From: Alloprevotella tannerae ATCC 51259
GTDB taxonomy: Bacteria; Bacteroidota; Bacteroidia; Bacteroidales; Bacteroidaceae
Reading direction: 5' to 3'
Assembly (NCBI RefSeq): GCF_000159995.1
Contig: NZ_GG700642.1
Span: forward strand, 1,072,242-1,136,241
Length of the DNA: 64,000 nt
Made by a program: the position numbers and the translations under genes. Below are positions 48,788 to 58,618 of the stretch, one piece after another (position 1 is the stretch's first letter; each line of letters starts with the position of its first letter). Below the pieces are notes generated by a model. That model saw nothing but the letters and a program-made list of their open reading frames with translations. It did no database searches and was not told the DNA's origin.

Positions 48788-49984
48788 ATGAACGAAACGT
48801 TACTGCAACGAATCAAACAACGCTACGGAATTGTAGGCAACGCCGAGGGGCTTAATCGGGCCATCGACGTCGCACTTAAGATTGCGCCCGTTGATCTCTC
48901 GGTGCTCATTATGGGGGAAAACGGCGTGGGAAAGGAAATCTTTCCCCGCATTATTCATGATAATAGTGCGCGCAAGACGAAGAAGTATTTTGCCGTCAAT
49001 TGCGGGGCCATCCCGGAAGGAACGATTGATTCGGAGCTTTTTGGGCACGAGAAAGGAGCTTTTACCGGCGCTGTAGAAAAACGCGAAGGCTATTTTTCCG
49101 TGGCAGATGGCGGTACGCTTTTCTTAGATGAAGTCGGCGAATTGCCCCTGCAAACGCAAGCACGCCTCCTCCGCGTTTTGGAAACCGGCGAATTTATCCC
49201 CGTCGGCTCAAGTCAGGTGAAAAAGACTGACGTGCGCATCGTTGCAGCCACGAACGTTAACATGGACCGCGCCATCAGCGATGGAAAGTTCAGGGAAGAC
49301 CTTTATTATCGCCTCAATTCCATACTCATAACGATTCCGCCTTTGCGTGAACGCGGCGAAGACGCGACTTTGCTCTTCCGGAAGTTTGCGCTCGATATGA
49401 GCGAGAAGTATAAAATGCCGCCCATTCGGCTTACGGAAGACGCCAAGGCAGTTTTAATGCATTATTCTTGGCCCGGCAATATCCGCCAACTGCGTAACGT
49501 CGCCGAGAATATGTCTGTGACGGCCGAAGAACGGGAGATCACGGCTGAAGTCTTGCGTCAATACATTCCCGAAGAGCGTCCGCACAACCAGTTAGTTGTC
49601 TCTGATCCGCAAGTCAAGGAGCATAGTTTCGAGAACGAGCGAGAAATTCTCTACCAAATACTTTTCGATTTGCGCCGCGACGTTACTGAACTGAAAAAGA
49701 CCGTCAACGAGCAACTCAAGGGCCAATCCTGCGATCTTAGTGACCGAAAGGGTTTACCGGCGTTCAATAGCCACTACGTAGATCCCCAAACTTTTGCCGA
49801 AGCTGAGGAAGTCAGAGACGGAGAAGAAACAAAACCGATCCTATCGCTTGAAGAGCAAGAAAAAGAAGCCATTGGCCGCGTGTTGGAGCAAAACAAGGGA
49901 AACCGCAAATTGACGGCTGAACAACTGGGCATCTCGGAGCGCACACTCTATCGCAAAATAAAAGAGTATGATTTGGAAAACTAA
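48788..49984 (+). CDS. Sigma-54-dependent transcriptional activator without sensor domain
   Basis: 398 aa. The AAA+ domain starts almost at the N-terminus: Walker A GENGVGKE (43-50), sigma-54-contact loop GAFTGA (90-95), Walker B FLDEVGELP, arginine finger region RLNSILITIPPLRERGED. After a variable region a Fis-type HTH ends the protein (LTAEQLGISERTLYRKIKEY). No receiver, GAF or other sensor is present, so control must come from elsewhere. The stop overlaps lptE by 17 bp. Confidence 0.92.
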   Translation: MNETLLQRIKQRYGIVGNAEGLNRAIDVALKIAPVDLSVLIMGENGVGKEIFPRIIHDNSARKTKKYFAVNCGAIPEGTIDSELFGHEKGAFTGAVEKREGYFSVADGGTLFLDEVGELPLQTQARLLRVLETGEFIPVGSSQVKKTDVRIVAATNVNMDRAISDGKFREDLYYRLNSILITIPPLRERGEDATLLFRKFALDMSEKYKMPPIRLTEDAKAVLMHYSWPGNIRQLRNVAENMSVTAEEREITAEVLRQYIPEERPHNQLVVSDPQVKEHSFENEREILYQILFDLRRDVTELKKTVNEQLKGQSCDLSDRKGLPAFNSHYVDPQTFAEAEEVRDGEETKPILSLEEQEKEAIGRVLEQNKGNRKLTAEQLGISERTLYRKIKEYDLEN

Positions 49985-50483
49985 GTATGTCGGTCCTTTG
50001 TTGATCTTGCTCGCAACGCTTTTGTTCGGGTCGTGCATCAGTTATAAATTTACCGGTGCCTCGATCGACTACGCGACGACTCAGACCATACAAATAGATA
50101 ACATATCCAACCGCGCGCCCTATGGGTGGGCGCCGATGGAAGCTATGTTCAACAATCGTCTGCGCGACATCTACGCGAACCAGACCCGTTTGCGGCAAGT
50201 CAAGCGCAATGGAGATTTACACATTGCCGGAGAAATCACGGGCTACGATCAATTTAATAAAGGCATATCCGCCGACGGCCTCTCCTCACAAGTGCAATTA
50301 AGAATGACCGTCAACATACGCTTCACCAACAGCAAAACGAATCAAAGTTGGGAGCGCCAATTCTCAGCTACAACGCAATATGATTCATCCCAGCAACTCT
50401 CTGCTGTGCAGGAGCGGCTCGTAAAAGAGATGACCAACGATATAACCGACCAAATTTTCAACGCCACTGTGGCCGACTGGTAA
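49968..50483 (+). CDS. lptE: LPS-assembly lipoprotein LptE
   Basis: 171 aa lipoprotein (LLFGSC, Cys23) that plugs LptD in the outer membrane. SYKFTGASIDYATTQTIQI and the following region match Bacteroidetes LptE. Its start lies in the last codons of the sigma-54 activator gene, so they are translated together. Confidence 0.88.
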   Translation: MIWKTKYVGPLLILLATLLFGSCISYKFTGASIDYATTQTIQIDNISNRAPYGWAPMEAMFNNRLRDIYANQTRLRQVKRNGDLHIAGEITGYDQFNKGISADGLSSQVQLRMTVNIRFTNSKTNQSWERQFSATTQYDSSQQLSAVQERLVKEMTNDITDQIFNATVADW

Positions 50484-50490
50484 AAGCAAC

Positions 50491-51243
50491 GTGAGATTAA
50501 CCGACTATCTTTCCCATCCGGAGGCGCTGGATAAGCGAACGCTGTTCCAACTGCGCGAAGCCGTTGCGCGGCATCCTTACGATGCTGTCGCACGCTTATT
50601 GTTTCTCAAGAATCTTTTTTTACTCCACGACCCCTCATTTGGCGACGAACTCCGCCGCGCCGCTCTTTTTGTTCCCGATCGGAGCGTACTATACGCAATG
50701 GTCGAAGATAAAAATCGCCTATTGCAGCCCATTTCTCCCCCTGTGTCAGCGAAAAATTCGCAAAAAGGCCGCACACAGACGCTGATTGACGATTTTATCA
50801 ACAATAGCGGCACGCCTACTGTCCCCTTTCGGCGCACACCAACCCCAGCTGACGCCACGACCGACTATACAGCCATTCTCAACGAAATGGATGACATTAG
50901 CCCAGAGCCTGTTCCCGCTGCCCAAGAGTCGGATAAAAATGAGAGAAGCAAGCGTCACGAAACGCTGGTCAACACATTCATCGAAAAGAATGATAAGATC
51001 ACGCTCAAAGAAGAGCCTGAGTACACGCCCGAGCTTGCTGAAGAGGACGAAAACGGCGAAATTGGCGAAGATTTCTTCACAGAAACATTAGCGCGCATCT
51101 ATATCAGACAGGGACGCTACGAGAAAGCTGCTGAAATAATACGGCGCTTAAACTTGGTTAATCCAAGAAAAAACGTTTATTTTGCAGACCAAATCCGCTT
51201 CCTCGAGAAACTAATTGTAAATAACAAACATAAAAATAAGTAG
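50491..51243 (+). CDS. Putative TPR-like protein, function unknown
   Basis: 250 aa, start GTG at 50491. Helical N-terminus (RLTDYLSHPEALDKRTLFQLREAVARHPYD), a low-complexity middle (about 85-185) and a C-terminal TPR-like pair (ETLARIYIRQGRYEKAAEIIRRLNLVNP). No signal peptide. It lies between lptE and secG, a conserved Bacteroidetes neighbourhood. Confidence 0.75.
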   Translation: MRLTDYLSHPEALDKRTLFQLREAVARHPYDAVARLLFLKNLFLLHDPSFGDELRRAALFVPDRSVLYAMVEDKNRLLQPISPPVSAKNSQKGRTQTLIDDFINNSGTPTVPFRRTPTPADATTDYTAILNEMDDISPEPVPAAQESDKNERSKRHETLVNTFIEKNDKITLKEEPEYTPELAEEDENGEIGEDFFTETLARIYIRQGRYEKAAEIIRRLNLVNPRKNVYFADQIRFLEKLIVNNKHKNK

Positions 51244-51244
51244 G

Positions 51245-51574
51245 ATGTATACAGTCTTAATCATCTTAGCCGTAATTGCAGGTATACTATTGACGCTGGT
51301 CGTCTTGATCCAAGAATCAAAAGGCGGAGGTTTAGCTTCCGGCTTCTCAGCTTCAAATGCAATTATGGGCGTGCGCAAAACCACCGACTTTATTGAGAAG
51401 TCTACGTGGACCTTAGCTGCATTATTAGTCATCTTCAGCGTAGCCTCCACCTTCTTCACGCCGAAGCAGGATCAAGCAGTCAACGTTGTGACTAACATGC
51501 AAACTGCTCCGGCGCCACAAACGCTACCCGGTCAACCCGCAGGTGGCGGAACGCCGACAGCACCGGCACAGTAA
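51245..51574 (+). CDS. secG: Preprotein translocase subunit SecG
   Basis: 109 aa with two membrane segments (about 3-22 and 53-72) and the SecG block LVVLIQESKGGGLASGFS. The C-terminus is Pro/Ala-rich. Assists SecYE-driven export. Followed by a strong terminator. Confidence 0.93.
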   Translation: MYTVLIILAVIAGILLTLVVLIQESKGGGLASGFSASNAIMGVRKTTDFIEKSTWTLAALLVIFSVASTFFTPKQDQAVNVVTNMQTAPAPQTLPGQPAGGGTPTAPAQ

Positions 51575-51581
51575 AATCCAC

Positions 51582-51613
51582 AAAGGAAGAGGCCTCCTCT
51601 TCCTTTTCTTTTA
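51582..51613 (+). terminator. Terminator of the secG operon
   Basis: 11-bp stem (51582-51592 with 51596-51606), tight loop, then TTCTTTTATT. Confidence 0.85.
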
Positions 51614-51641
51614 TTCCATACATTTGACCTTGCGCTAAGCG

Positions 51642-52955
51642 ATGAAGATAGCAATAGTTGGAACAGGTTATGTCGGTTTGGTTTCCGGCGCCTGCTTTGC
51701 AGAAATGGGTATTGACGTGACCTGCGTCGATATAGATCAAGCAAAAATCGAGCGCCTTCGCGTCGGCGACATCCCCATTTACGAACCGGGACTTGACGAA
51801 CTGGTTTTGCGCAACACGCACGAAGGCCGCCTGCATTTTTCGACGCGTTTAGCCGATTGCTTAGACGGCGTTGAAGCCGTTTTCAGCGCAGTGGGCACGC
51901 CGCCCGACGAAGATGGCAGCGCCGATCTCCGCTATGTTTTGGAGGTGGCTCGAGAAGTGGGCCGCCATATGCAACATTACCTCGTCGTTGTCACCAAGAG
52001 CACCGTCCCCGTTGGCACTGCGCGCAAAGTAGAAGCCGCCATTCGCGAAGAATTGAGCAAGCGCGGTGTCGACATCCCCTTCGACGTAGCGTCCAATCCC
52101 GAATTTCTCAAAGAAGGCTCAGCCATCAAAGACTTTATGTCGCCCGATCGCGTGGTTGTCGGCGTAGAAAGCGAAAAGGCGCGCGAACTTATGACGCGGC
52201 TTTACGCACCTTTTATGCTCAACAACTTTCGCGTGATCTTCACCGACGTACCCAGTGCGGAGATGATCAAATATGCTGCCAACTCTATGCTGGCCACGCG
52301 CATCTCTTTTATGAACGACATCGCCAACCTCTGCGAATTGGTGGGCGCCGATGTAAATCAAGTACGCAAAGGCATTGGTTCCGATACGCGAATCGGGTCA
52401 AAATTTCTCTACCCCGGCTGCGGCTACGGCGGTTCTTGCTTCCCCAAGGACGTCAAAGCTTTGGTGCAAACTGCCGAGCAAAACGGCTACGATATGCGCG
52501 TCCTGAAAGCCGTGGAGGAAGTCAACGAGCGACAGAAGAGCGTCTTGTTTGAAAAGCTCCGCCGCCACTATGGCGATTTGCAAGGCAAGACCATAGCCCT
52601 CTGGGGCTTAGCTTTCAAGGCCGAAACCGACGATATGCGCGAGGCCACCAGTCTCGTAACCATCCGCCACTTGCTCGAAGCCGGCTGCACCGTTCGCGTC
52701 TTCGACCCCGCCGCGATGGATGAAGCCCGCCGCCGACTGGGCGACGCCGTCATCTATGCTTCCGACATTTACGACGCAGCAAAGGGGGCAGATGCTCTAC
52801 TTTTACTGACGGAATGGAAGCAATTTCGCCTCCCCTCGTGGGTGCGTGTCCACGATTTGATGCGCAATCCGATCGTCTTCGATGGGCGCAACATCTACGA
52901 CCCTGCAGAAATGCGCAAAAATGGGTTTGAATACTATTCCATAGGGCGCAAATAA
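51642..52955 (+). CDS. ugd: UDP-glucose 6-dehydrogenase
   Basis: 437 aa. Oxidises UDP-glucose to UDP-glucuronate for surface polysaccharides. NAD-binding GTGYVGLVSG (7-16), TKSTVPVGTARK, active-site Cys in GYGGSCFPKDVKAL, and the C-terminal WGLAFKAETDDMREA domain. GC content is clearly higher than in the first 45 kb. Confidence 0.96.
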   Translation: MKIAIVGTGYVGLVSGACFAEMGIDVTCVDIDQAKIERLRVGDIPIYEPGLDELVLRNTHEGRLHFSTRLADCLDGVEAVFSAVGTPPDEDGSADLRYVLEVAREVGRHMQHYLVVVTKSTVPVGTARKVEAAIREELSKRGVDIPFDVASNPEFLKEGSAIKDFMSPDRVVVGVESEKARELMTRLYAPFMLNNFRVIFTDVPSAEMIKYAANSMLATRISFMNDIANLCELVGADVNQVRKGIGSDTRIGSKFLYPGCGYGGSCFPKDVKALVQTAEQNGYDMRVLKAVEEVNERQKSVLFEKLRRHYGDLQGKTIALWGLAFKAETDDMREATSLVTIRHLLEAGCTVRVFDPAAMDEARRRLGDAVIYASDIYDAAKGADALLLLTEWKQFRLPSWVRVHDLMRNPIVFDGRNIYDPAEMRKNGFEYYSIGRK

Positions 52956-53266
52956 GTCGGCGCAAAAGCGAAAAATCAAGGCCTACCAGCGTGTTTCAGC
53001 CCACGTAACCACAACGATTTTTCCCGTATTTCCCACGAACTACAAGTCTCAAGATGGCTCACATCGCAGCCGTTTTGAGACTTATTTTTTGCTCTCCCAA
53101 TTTATATGCATTTCTCCGTCCCACTCGCCCACCCCGTCTCGCGCGACCCCTTTGCTCCTCCAACGCCAAATTTAGAACCACACACTAAACGACACTGAAA
53201 TACTGACAATTACCCACCGCACAGCCCGAACTGAAAGTTGCTTCATCCTATCTTCCCCATTTTTCA

Positions 53267-53338
53267 TCGTGAGCGCAAACCCTTTTCATCGTGAGCACAC
53301 ACCTTTTTTATCGTGAGAACAAAGGTTTGCGCTCACGA
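53267..53338. repeat. 22-bp phased TCGTGA/TCACGA array, locus 4
   Basis: TCGTGA at 53267, 53289 and 53311, and TCACGA at 53333, all exactly 22 bp apart. Spacers here are Ala/C-rich and lack GTAC. Confidence 0.85.
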
Positions 53339-53634
53339 TAAAAAAGCAAGAAGGCCGGATTTGCGCCCTTTTTCGCACATCGAAAACCATCACTTTCAGT
53401 GCGTTTATCATCCGCAAAAAAGTCCTCACCGACCGCCCACGAGTCGGAGAGCAGATCAGCAGCGAGCGCCGAAAGAAAACATCGCATAAAATCAAAGACC
53501 GGTCAGCAAAGGGGCAATCCTTTTCCGCCCAAAAACTGACGATCAGCAACGGAGGTCTGCGGCAGCCGAGACGTAGCGACCGCCACAAAGCCAAGTACCC
53601 ACGAGAAAGAGACATAGGATTTGCAGGGCTATTC

Positions 53635-53666
53635 CTTGTCGTTATCCTCTTTTTCCTTTATCTTTG
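53635..53666 (+). promoter_or_regulatory. Promoter of gtrA-fkp
   Basis: CTTG (53635-53638), 20-bp gap, TATCTTTG (53659-53666), 50 bp before the gtrA ATG at 53717. Confidence 0.6.
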
Positions 53667-53716
53667 CCTATCCATTTTTAGCCTACAAAAAGAGGGAAAA
53701 GAGGCATACATATCAG

Positions 53717-54115
53717 ATGAAAATCAACAAAAAGGAAGAGGCCTTACTCATAGTTCGCTACGGCGCGGTCGGCATCTTGAATACGCTGGTCACGATCGCG
53801 ACTTACTTCCTCCTCCGCCGCGTGGGCGTAGGACTGGATACGGCCAATTTTCTCTCCTATCTTGCCGGTATCCTCAACAGTTATGTGTTTAACCGGCTGT
53901 GGGTCTTTCGTAGTCGAGAAAATCGCTACTTGCGCGAAGGGGCAGTCTTCTTTTTTGGCGCCGCACTTTGCTGGGCTTTGCAGTGGGTCGCTTTTCGTTT
54001 GCTCCTCCTTTGCCTTAGTGAGCGCGCAGCTTACCTTATCGGAATGTGCGTCTATCCCGGCCTCAACTACCTCTACAACAGACTGGTCACTTTCAAAAGA
54101 AACAACCGCGTATGA
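53717..54115 (+). CDS. GtrA-family membrane protein
   Basis: 132 aa with four membrane segments; RYGAVGILNTLVTIATYFLLRR and LAGILNSYVFNRLWVFRS are the GtrA signatures. Such proteins are thought to flip or pass sugar-lipid intermediates across the inner membrane. Its stop overlaps the fkp start by four bases, which links it to fucose activation. The frame is open to 53621, but ATG 53717 matches the family start. Confidence 0.9.
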   Translation: MKINKKEEALLIVRYGAVGILNTLVTIATYFLLRRVGVGLDTANFLSYLAGILNSYVFNRLWVFRSRENRYLREGAVFFFGAALCWALQWVAFRLLLLCLSERAAYLIGMCVYPGLNYLYNRLVTFKRNNRV

Positions 54116-56988
54116 AAAAGTTGCTTTCGCTACCGCCTAATCCGGTTCAACAATTTCACGACCTAACGCATCTCCCCGAAGATGCTTATTTCTGCACGTC
54201 CGATCCTGAAAACCACAGGCTCGGCTCGGGTGGCGGGACGGTTTGGCTTTTGCAGCAATGCCGCGCAGCTGAAGCGCCCGACGTGGCTTTTGCCGATTGG
54301 TTGGGGCGCGAAAAGCGACTGCTACTCCACGCCGGTGGGCAAAGCAGACGACTACCGGCTTACGCGGTCGGTGGAAAATCGCTCACGCCGATACCCGTGT
54401 TTCGCTGGGCCAGAGGGCAACGGATCGATCAGACGCTCCTCGATCTGCAAGTGCCACTCTATGAAAAAATGCTGGAAAAGGCGCCAAGCCATATCCATAC
54501 ACTCATAGCCGGCGGCGACGTATTGCTCCGTGCAACACAGCCTTTGCAAGAATTGCCCGAAGCCGACGTCATCTGCTACGGTCTCTGGGCCTCGCCGGAA
54601 CAAATCGCGCACCACGGCGTATTTATGATTGATCGCAACCGACCGGACGAACTCGACTTCATGCTGCAAAAGCCTTCTACGGAAGAGCAAGCGGCTTTGA
54701 TGCAAACGCACATGGCGCTCATCGATGTCGGCGTATGGTTGCTCTCGGATCGAGCTGTAGCCTATCTTGCGCAGAAGTCGGATCGGCGCAGTCAGCAGGC
54801 CTCGGCCTCAAACGAAGTGCCGCGGGCAGAAGACTTGCAATACTACGACCTATATAGCGACTTCGGGCGCGCCTTGGGCGCTCACCCGTCGCAACCGGAA
54901 GCCGATCTTCCACCACTTAAAGTGGCCATCGTCCCATTGCCGGGCGGAGAGTTTTACCATTACGGCACAGGGCCTGATATGCTGACCTCAAGCATTGCCT
55001 TGCAAGCCCTCGTCAAAGATCAACGGCAAATATTGCAACGCGGCGTCAAACAACGGGCCTCCGTCTTCACACAAAACACTTTGATGGCGAACCCTTGCAC
55101 GCCGGACAACGAATATATTTGGATAGAAAATGCCTACCTCTGCGCGGGTTGGCAACTCTCGCGACACCATATCCTTACAGGGATTCCGCAAAACCAATGG
55201 CAGGTCAAGCTACCGGAAGGCATCTGCATTGATTTCGTGCCCATCGGAGAGAAAGATTACGCGCTTCGCGTCTATGGCTACGATGATGCTTTTCGTGGAA
55301 ACTTGGCTGCTCACGAAACAACTTATCTCGGTCGGCCGTTTGCCGACTGGGCGGCTGCACGCGGCTTGTCGTTGTCGGATTTCAAGCAGACGGACGACTT
55401 GCAAACGGCGGACTTATTCCCCGTAAGTAGCGACTTGGACGAACTGGAGCGCCTCTTCCATTGGATCGTTACAGGGCAAGGCGACGAGCGCGCTGCTTTC
55501 CTGCGCCTGCCACGCCTCTCGGCCGACGATTTGATGATCAAAGCCAACCTCAAACGCCTCTTTACGCAACGGGAAAGCTTACGTCAGCAAAATCTGCCCC
55601 AACTGGCGGCAAATTGGCGCAAGAGTGTCTTTTATCAATTGGACTTAAAAGACGTGGCGGCCAAATATGCGGCGGCTCAACTGCCGCTGCCGGATGCGCT
55701 ACCCGCAGATGCTCCTTCGGGATTACTGATGCAGGACGCGATGTTTCGCTCTGAAGCGCTGCGCACGACTGATCGCGCCACGGCCGACCACTATTCGGCG
55801 GAAGCCTTCGGACGCTTGCGTGACGGAATGACGGAGGAGGTACGCCAACAAACGTGCTTGCCGCGCCGCACGACCTTCGCGGATCAAATCGTATGGGCAC
55901 GCTCAGCCGTGCGCATAGACCTGGCCGGTGGCTGGACGGACACACCGCCCTATAGTTTGATGAACGGCGGTAATGTAGTGAATGTGGCCATCGAAATGAA
56001 CGGACAACAGCCGCTGCAAGTCTACGTCAGGCCTTGCCCGGAGCCGCTGATTCGCTGCCGTTCCATAGATTTGGGCGCGTCGGTGACGATTGAGACGTTT
56101 GAGGCGCTGCGCACTTACGATGCAGTAGGCGATCCGTTCTCCATACCGAAAGCGGCACTGGCCTTGTGTGGCTTTCTGCCTGAATTTTGCAGTGAGACGT
56201 ATCCGACCTTACGTCATCAATTGGAAGCATTCGGTTGCGGTTTGGAACTAACCTTGCTTGCAGCCATTCCGGCCGGGTCCGGCTTGGGTACGAGTTCGAT
56301 TTTGGCGGCCACGGTCTTGGGCGCACTCAGCAATTGCTGCGGCTTGGGCTGGGATAAAAACGAGATCTGCAACCGTACACTTATTCTTGAGCAATTATTA
56401 ACGACCGGCGGCGGCTGGCAAGACCAATATGGCGGCGTATTGCGCGGCGTCAAACTCTTGCAAACAGAAGCGGGCTTCAACCAAAACGCCGTGGCGCGCT
56501 ATCTACCCACGGATCTCTTTACTGCACCGGAATATAGCGCTTGCCATTTACTATATTATACGGGCATTACACGCACCGCAAAGCATATTTTAGCGGAGAT
56601 CGTGCGCGGAATGTTTCTCAATGCCAACCAGCATTTAGCCTTGCTCGACGAAATGAAAGCCCACGCGACAGCATTGTTTGAGAGCATTCAGCTCGGCGAC
56701 TTCGAACGCTACGGCCGATTGGTGCGAACGACGTGGGAACAAAACAAAGCACTCGACAAAGGCACTTCGCCCGCCGCCATCTCGGCCTTGGCCGATCAAA
56801 TCGACGACCTCTGCTTAGGCTATAAGCTCCCCGGCGCCGGCGGTGGCGGCTTTATGTATATGGTAGCGAAAGATCCGGAGGCGGCAATGCGCATCAGGCG
56901 CACGCTAACTGCGAACCCGCTCACGGAAAATTCGCGTTTCGTAGAATTATCTATTTCTGAAAAGGGCTTACAAATCAGCCGTTCATAA
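54112..56988 (+). CDS. fkp: Bifunctional L-fucokinase / GDP-L-fucose pyrophosphorylase
   Basis: 958 aa, close in size to the Bacteroides fragilis enzyme (about 950). The N-terminal pyrophosphorylase (about 1-430) starts with HAGGQSRRLPAYAVGGKSL at 73-91; the C-terminal GHMP kinase (about 590-958) has DLAGGWTDTPPYS, PAGSGLGTSSILAATV and GAGGGGFMYM. Converts salvaged L-fucose to GDP-fucose for capsules and glycoproteins. Confidence 0.96.
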   Translation: MKKLLSLPPNPVQQFHDLTHLPEDAYFCTSDPENHRLGSGGGTVWLLQQCRAAEAPDVAFADWLGREKRLLLHAGGQSRRLPAYAVGGKSLTPIPVFRWARGQRIDQTLLDLQVPLYEKMLEKAPSHIHTLIAGGDVLLRATQPLQELPEADVICYGLWASPEQIAHHGVFMIDRNRPDELDFMLQKPSTEEQAALMQTHMALIDVGVWLLSDRAVAYLAQKSDRRSQQASASNEVPRAEDLQYYDLYSDFGRALGAHPSQPEADLPPLKVAIVPLPGGEFYHYGTGPDMLTSSIALQALVKDQRQILQRGVKQRASVFTQNTLMANPCTPDNEYIWIENAYLCAGWQLSRHHILTGIPQNQWQVKLPEGICIDFVPIGEKDYALRVYGYDDAFRGNLAAHETTYLGRPFADWAAARGLSLSDFKQTDDLQTADLFPVSSDLDELERLFHWIVTGQGDERAAFLRLPRLSADDLMIKANLKRLFTQRESLRQQNLPQLAANWRKSVFYQLDLKDVAAKYAAAQLPLPDALPADAPSGLLMQDAMFRSEALRTTDRATADHYSAEAFGRLRDGMTEEVRQQTCLPRRTTFADQIVWARSAVRIDLAGGWTDTPPYSLMNGGNVVNVAIEMNGQQPLQVYVRPCPEPLIRCRSIDLGASVTIETFEALRTYDAVGDPFSIPKAALALCGFLPEFCSETYPTLRHQLEAFGCGLELTLLAAIPAGSGLGTSSILAATVLGALSNCCGLGWDKNEICNRTLILEQLLTTGGGWQDQYGGVLRGVKLLQTEAGFNQNAVARYLPTDLFTAPEYSACHLLYYTGITRTAKHILAEIVRGMFLNANQHLALLDEMKAHATALFESIQLGDFERYGRLVRTTWEQNKALDKGTSPAAISALADQIDDLCLGYKLPGAGGGGFMYMVAKDPEAAMRIRRTLTANPLTENSRFVELSISEKGLQISRS

Positions 56989-56992
56989 ACTA

Positions 56993-58597
56993 ATGTATAT
57001 GCGTTTCAAACTATTTCTCTGTTCTCTCTGCCTTGCGCTCGCAACTTTTGCACAAAAAGGTACGATCAAGGTAGCTGTTTTTTCGATTAACGACTTTCAC
57101 GGAGCCTTTGTGCAAAACGTAAGTCAAGGGATTCCCGGTGCGCCAAGCATTTGGCAAACTTTAGATTCACTCAAAGCGGTCTATCCTTACAACATTACGG
57201 TGGCTGCAGGCGACAATTTCGGCGGGAGTTATTTTTATCGTGCCACGCAAGGCCAATTGTTGCCGGTTTTTTTCAACGATTTAGGTATTCGCATATCGGC
57301 CTTAGGTAATCACGAGTTTGATGACGGGCAAGCCTCGCTTGCTGAAAAGTGGAGCGCGGACCCGCTCTTGCCGCGGGGTTGGGACATCACCTATGTTTGT
57401 AGCAATGTCTATGACAGCAACGGGCACATTCCGCCTTATGTGAAGCCTTTCGCTACAACGGAAATCAAGCTCTCGCCCACGAAAACTTTGAAAGCGGCTT
57501 TCGTCGGCTTGTTAGCGTCTTCTGCGCCCGAACAAATACGGGCGAACAACGTAGTAGGGCTACATTTCTCCGGCAACTATACACACGTTCTCGATAGTTT
57601 GGCGCAAACGCCCGGCTTCAAGGCGGTGCAGGAGGCTGACTTGAGAATGCTGCTCGTACACATCGGAACAATTATGAAAGGCGGCAAACCCGTTTGGACA
57701 GATAAAGATGAGGAAAACTTAGCGCGCATCGATGACAAACTATATCAAGGCATCCTTTCCGGACACAGCCACGAGCCGGTTTGCGGACGCATCAACAAAG
57801 CGCAATATCCCGTTGTGCAAGGTTGGTGGCACGGCAATTACATCAGCATTATGAAGTTTACGGTCGACACCGCTGCGATGCGCGTCTTGGATGTCGAGCC
57901 GGAAATCTGCCGCGTCCCGTTGAAATCTCGCGACCAACTCTCTGCCGGGCCGCTACGTCTGCAAATGCAGATTGACTCGCTGCTCCAGACGACGAAAACA
58001 CCCGCCGGCGTGCCCATCGGCACCAAACTCACACGGGCCACACGCGACATGCCGCACGACAGAACGGAATCTTACCGCCTGAGTGAAGTTGGTACGCTCG
58101 TCTGCGCTTCGTTTGCGGAAGCCTATCGCAATGCTGCGGGGCGGAAGGACAAAGATGTCATCGTCGGATGCAGTCATTTCGGCAGCATACGCGCAGGTTT
58201 TTCCAAGGGCAACGTAAGTGTGCTGGAGGTGGGCGAAGCGCTGCCCTTTGCCAACGCACTGAAAGCTTATGCCATCTCAGGAAAACAACTGAAAGACTTG
58301 GTCAACTTCGGTTTCCACAACAAACGCTACGGCTGGATGCAGTCGGCGTACCTCTCCATTAAGCGCAATGACGAGGGCGAAGTGACAGCGATCACGTATA
58401 TCAGTCCGAAAGGCAAGAAAGTGAAGATTAAAGACAACACCAAGGTTATATTGATAGCCGATGAGTTTATGACGACGGGCGGAGATGGCTACCCGACGAA
58501 GTATTTCCCCAAAGAGCAACTCATCAACGCCAAACTGCCAACGACGACAGACGCTTTCATCGCTTATCTGAAGCGGCTGCCGCAGATTCCATTTTAA
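56993..58597 (+). CDS. UshA-like 5'-nucleotidase / cyclic-phosphodiesterase, exported
   Basis: 534 aa; signal peptide about 1-22 (ATFAQKG end). Calcineurin-like metal motifs NDFHGAF, GDNFGGSYF, GNHEFDDG and GHSHEPVCG; the C-terminal 5'-nucleotidase domain includes FANALKAYAISGKQLKDLVNFG. Hydrolyses nucleotides or cyclic nucleotides in the periplasm or at the surface. ATG 56993 or 56999 possible. Confidence 0.9.
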   Translation: MYMRFKLFLCSLCLALATFAQKGTIKVAVFSINDFHGAFVQNVSQGIPGAPSIWQTLDSLKAVYPYNITVAAGDNFGGSYFYRATQGQLLPVFFNDLGIRISALGNHEFDDGQASLAEKWSADPLLPRGWDITYVCSNVYDSNGHIPPYVKPFATTEIKLSPTKTLKAAFVGLLASSAPEQIRANNVVGLHFSGNYTHVLDSLAQTPGFKAVQEADLRMLLVHIGTIMKGGKPVWTDKDEENLARIDDKLYQGILSGHSHEPVCGRINKAQYPVVQGWWHGNYISIMKFTVDTAAMRVLDVEPEICRVPLKSRDQLSAGPLRLQMQIDSLLQTTKTPAGVPIGTKLTRATRDMPHDRTESYRLSEVGTLVCASFAEAYRNAAGRKDKDVIVGCSHFGSIRAGFSKGNVSVLEVGEALPFANALKAYAISGKQLKDLVNFGFHNKRYGWMQSAYLSIKRNDEGEVTAITYISPKGKKVKIKDNTKVILIADEFMTTGGDGYPTKYFPKEQLINAKLPTTTDAFIAYLKRLPQIPF

Positions 58598-58618
58598 TTT
58601 TTAAGCCGTCCTACGAAT

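Larger units (their letters stand above)
52956..53716. other. Intergenic region before gtrA
   Basis: About 760 bp. Holds the 22-bp array locus 4 and the gtrA promoter. The minus-strand frame 53286-53615 overlaps the array and has no family features, so it is not called. Confidence 0.65.

Noticed and set aside
53286-53615. 109-codon minus-strand ORF before gtrA
   Set aside because: Runs across the TCGTGA array and has no family features.
54046-54111. Longer fkp start inside gtrA
   Set aside because: The ATG at 54112 overlaps the gtrA stop neatly and matches the length of known Fkp; the extra residues are gtrA read in another frame.
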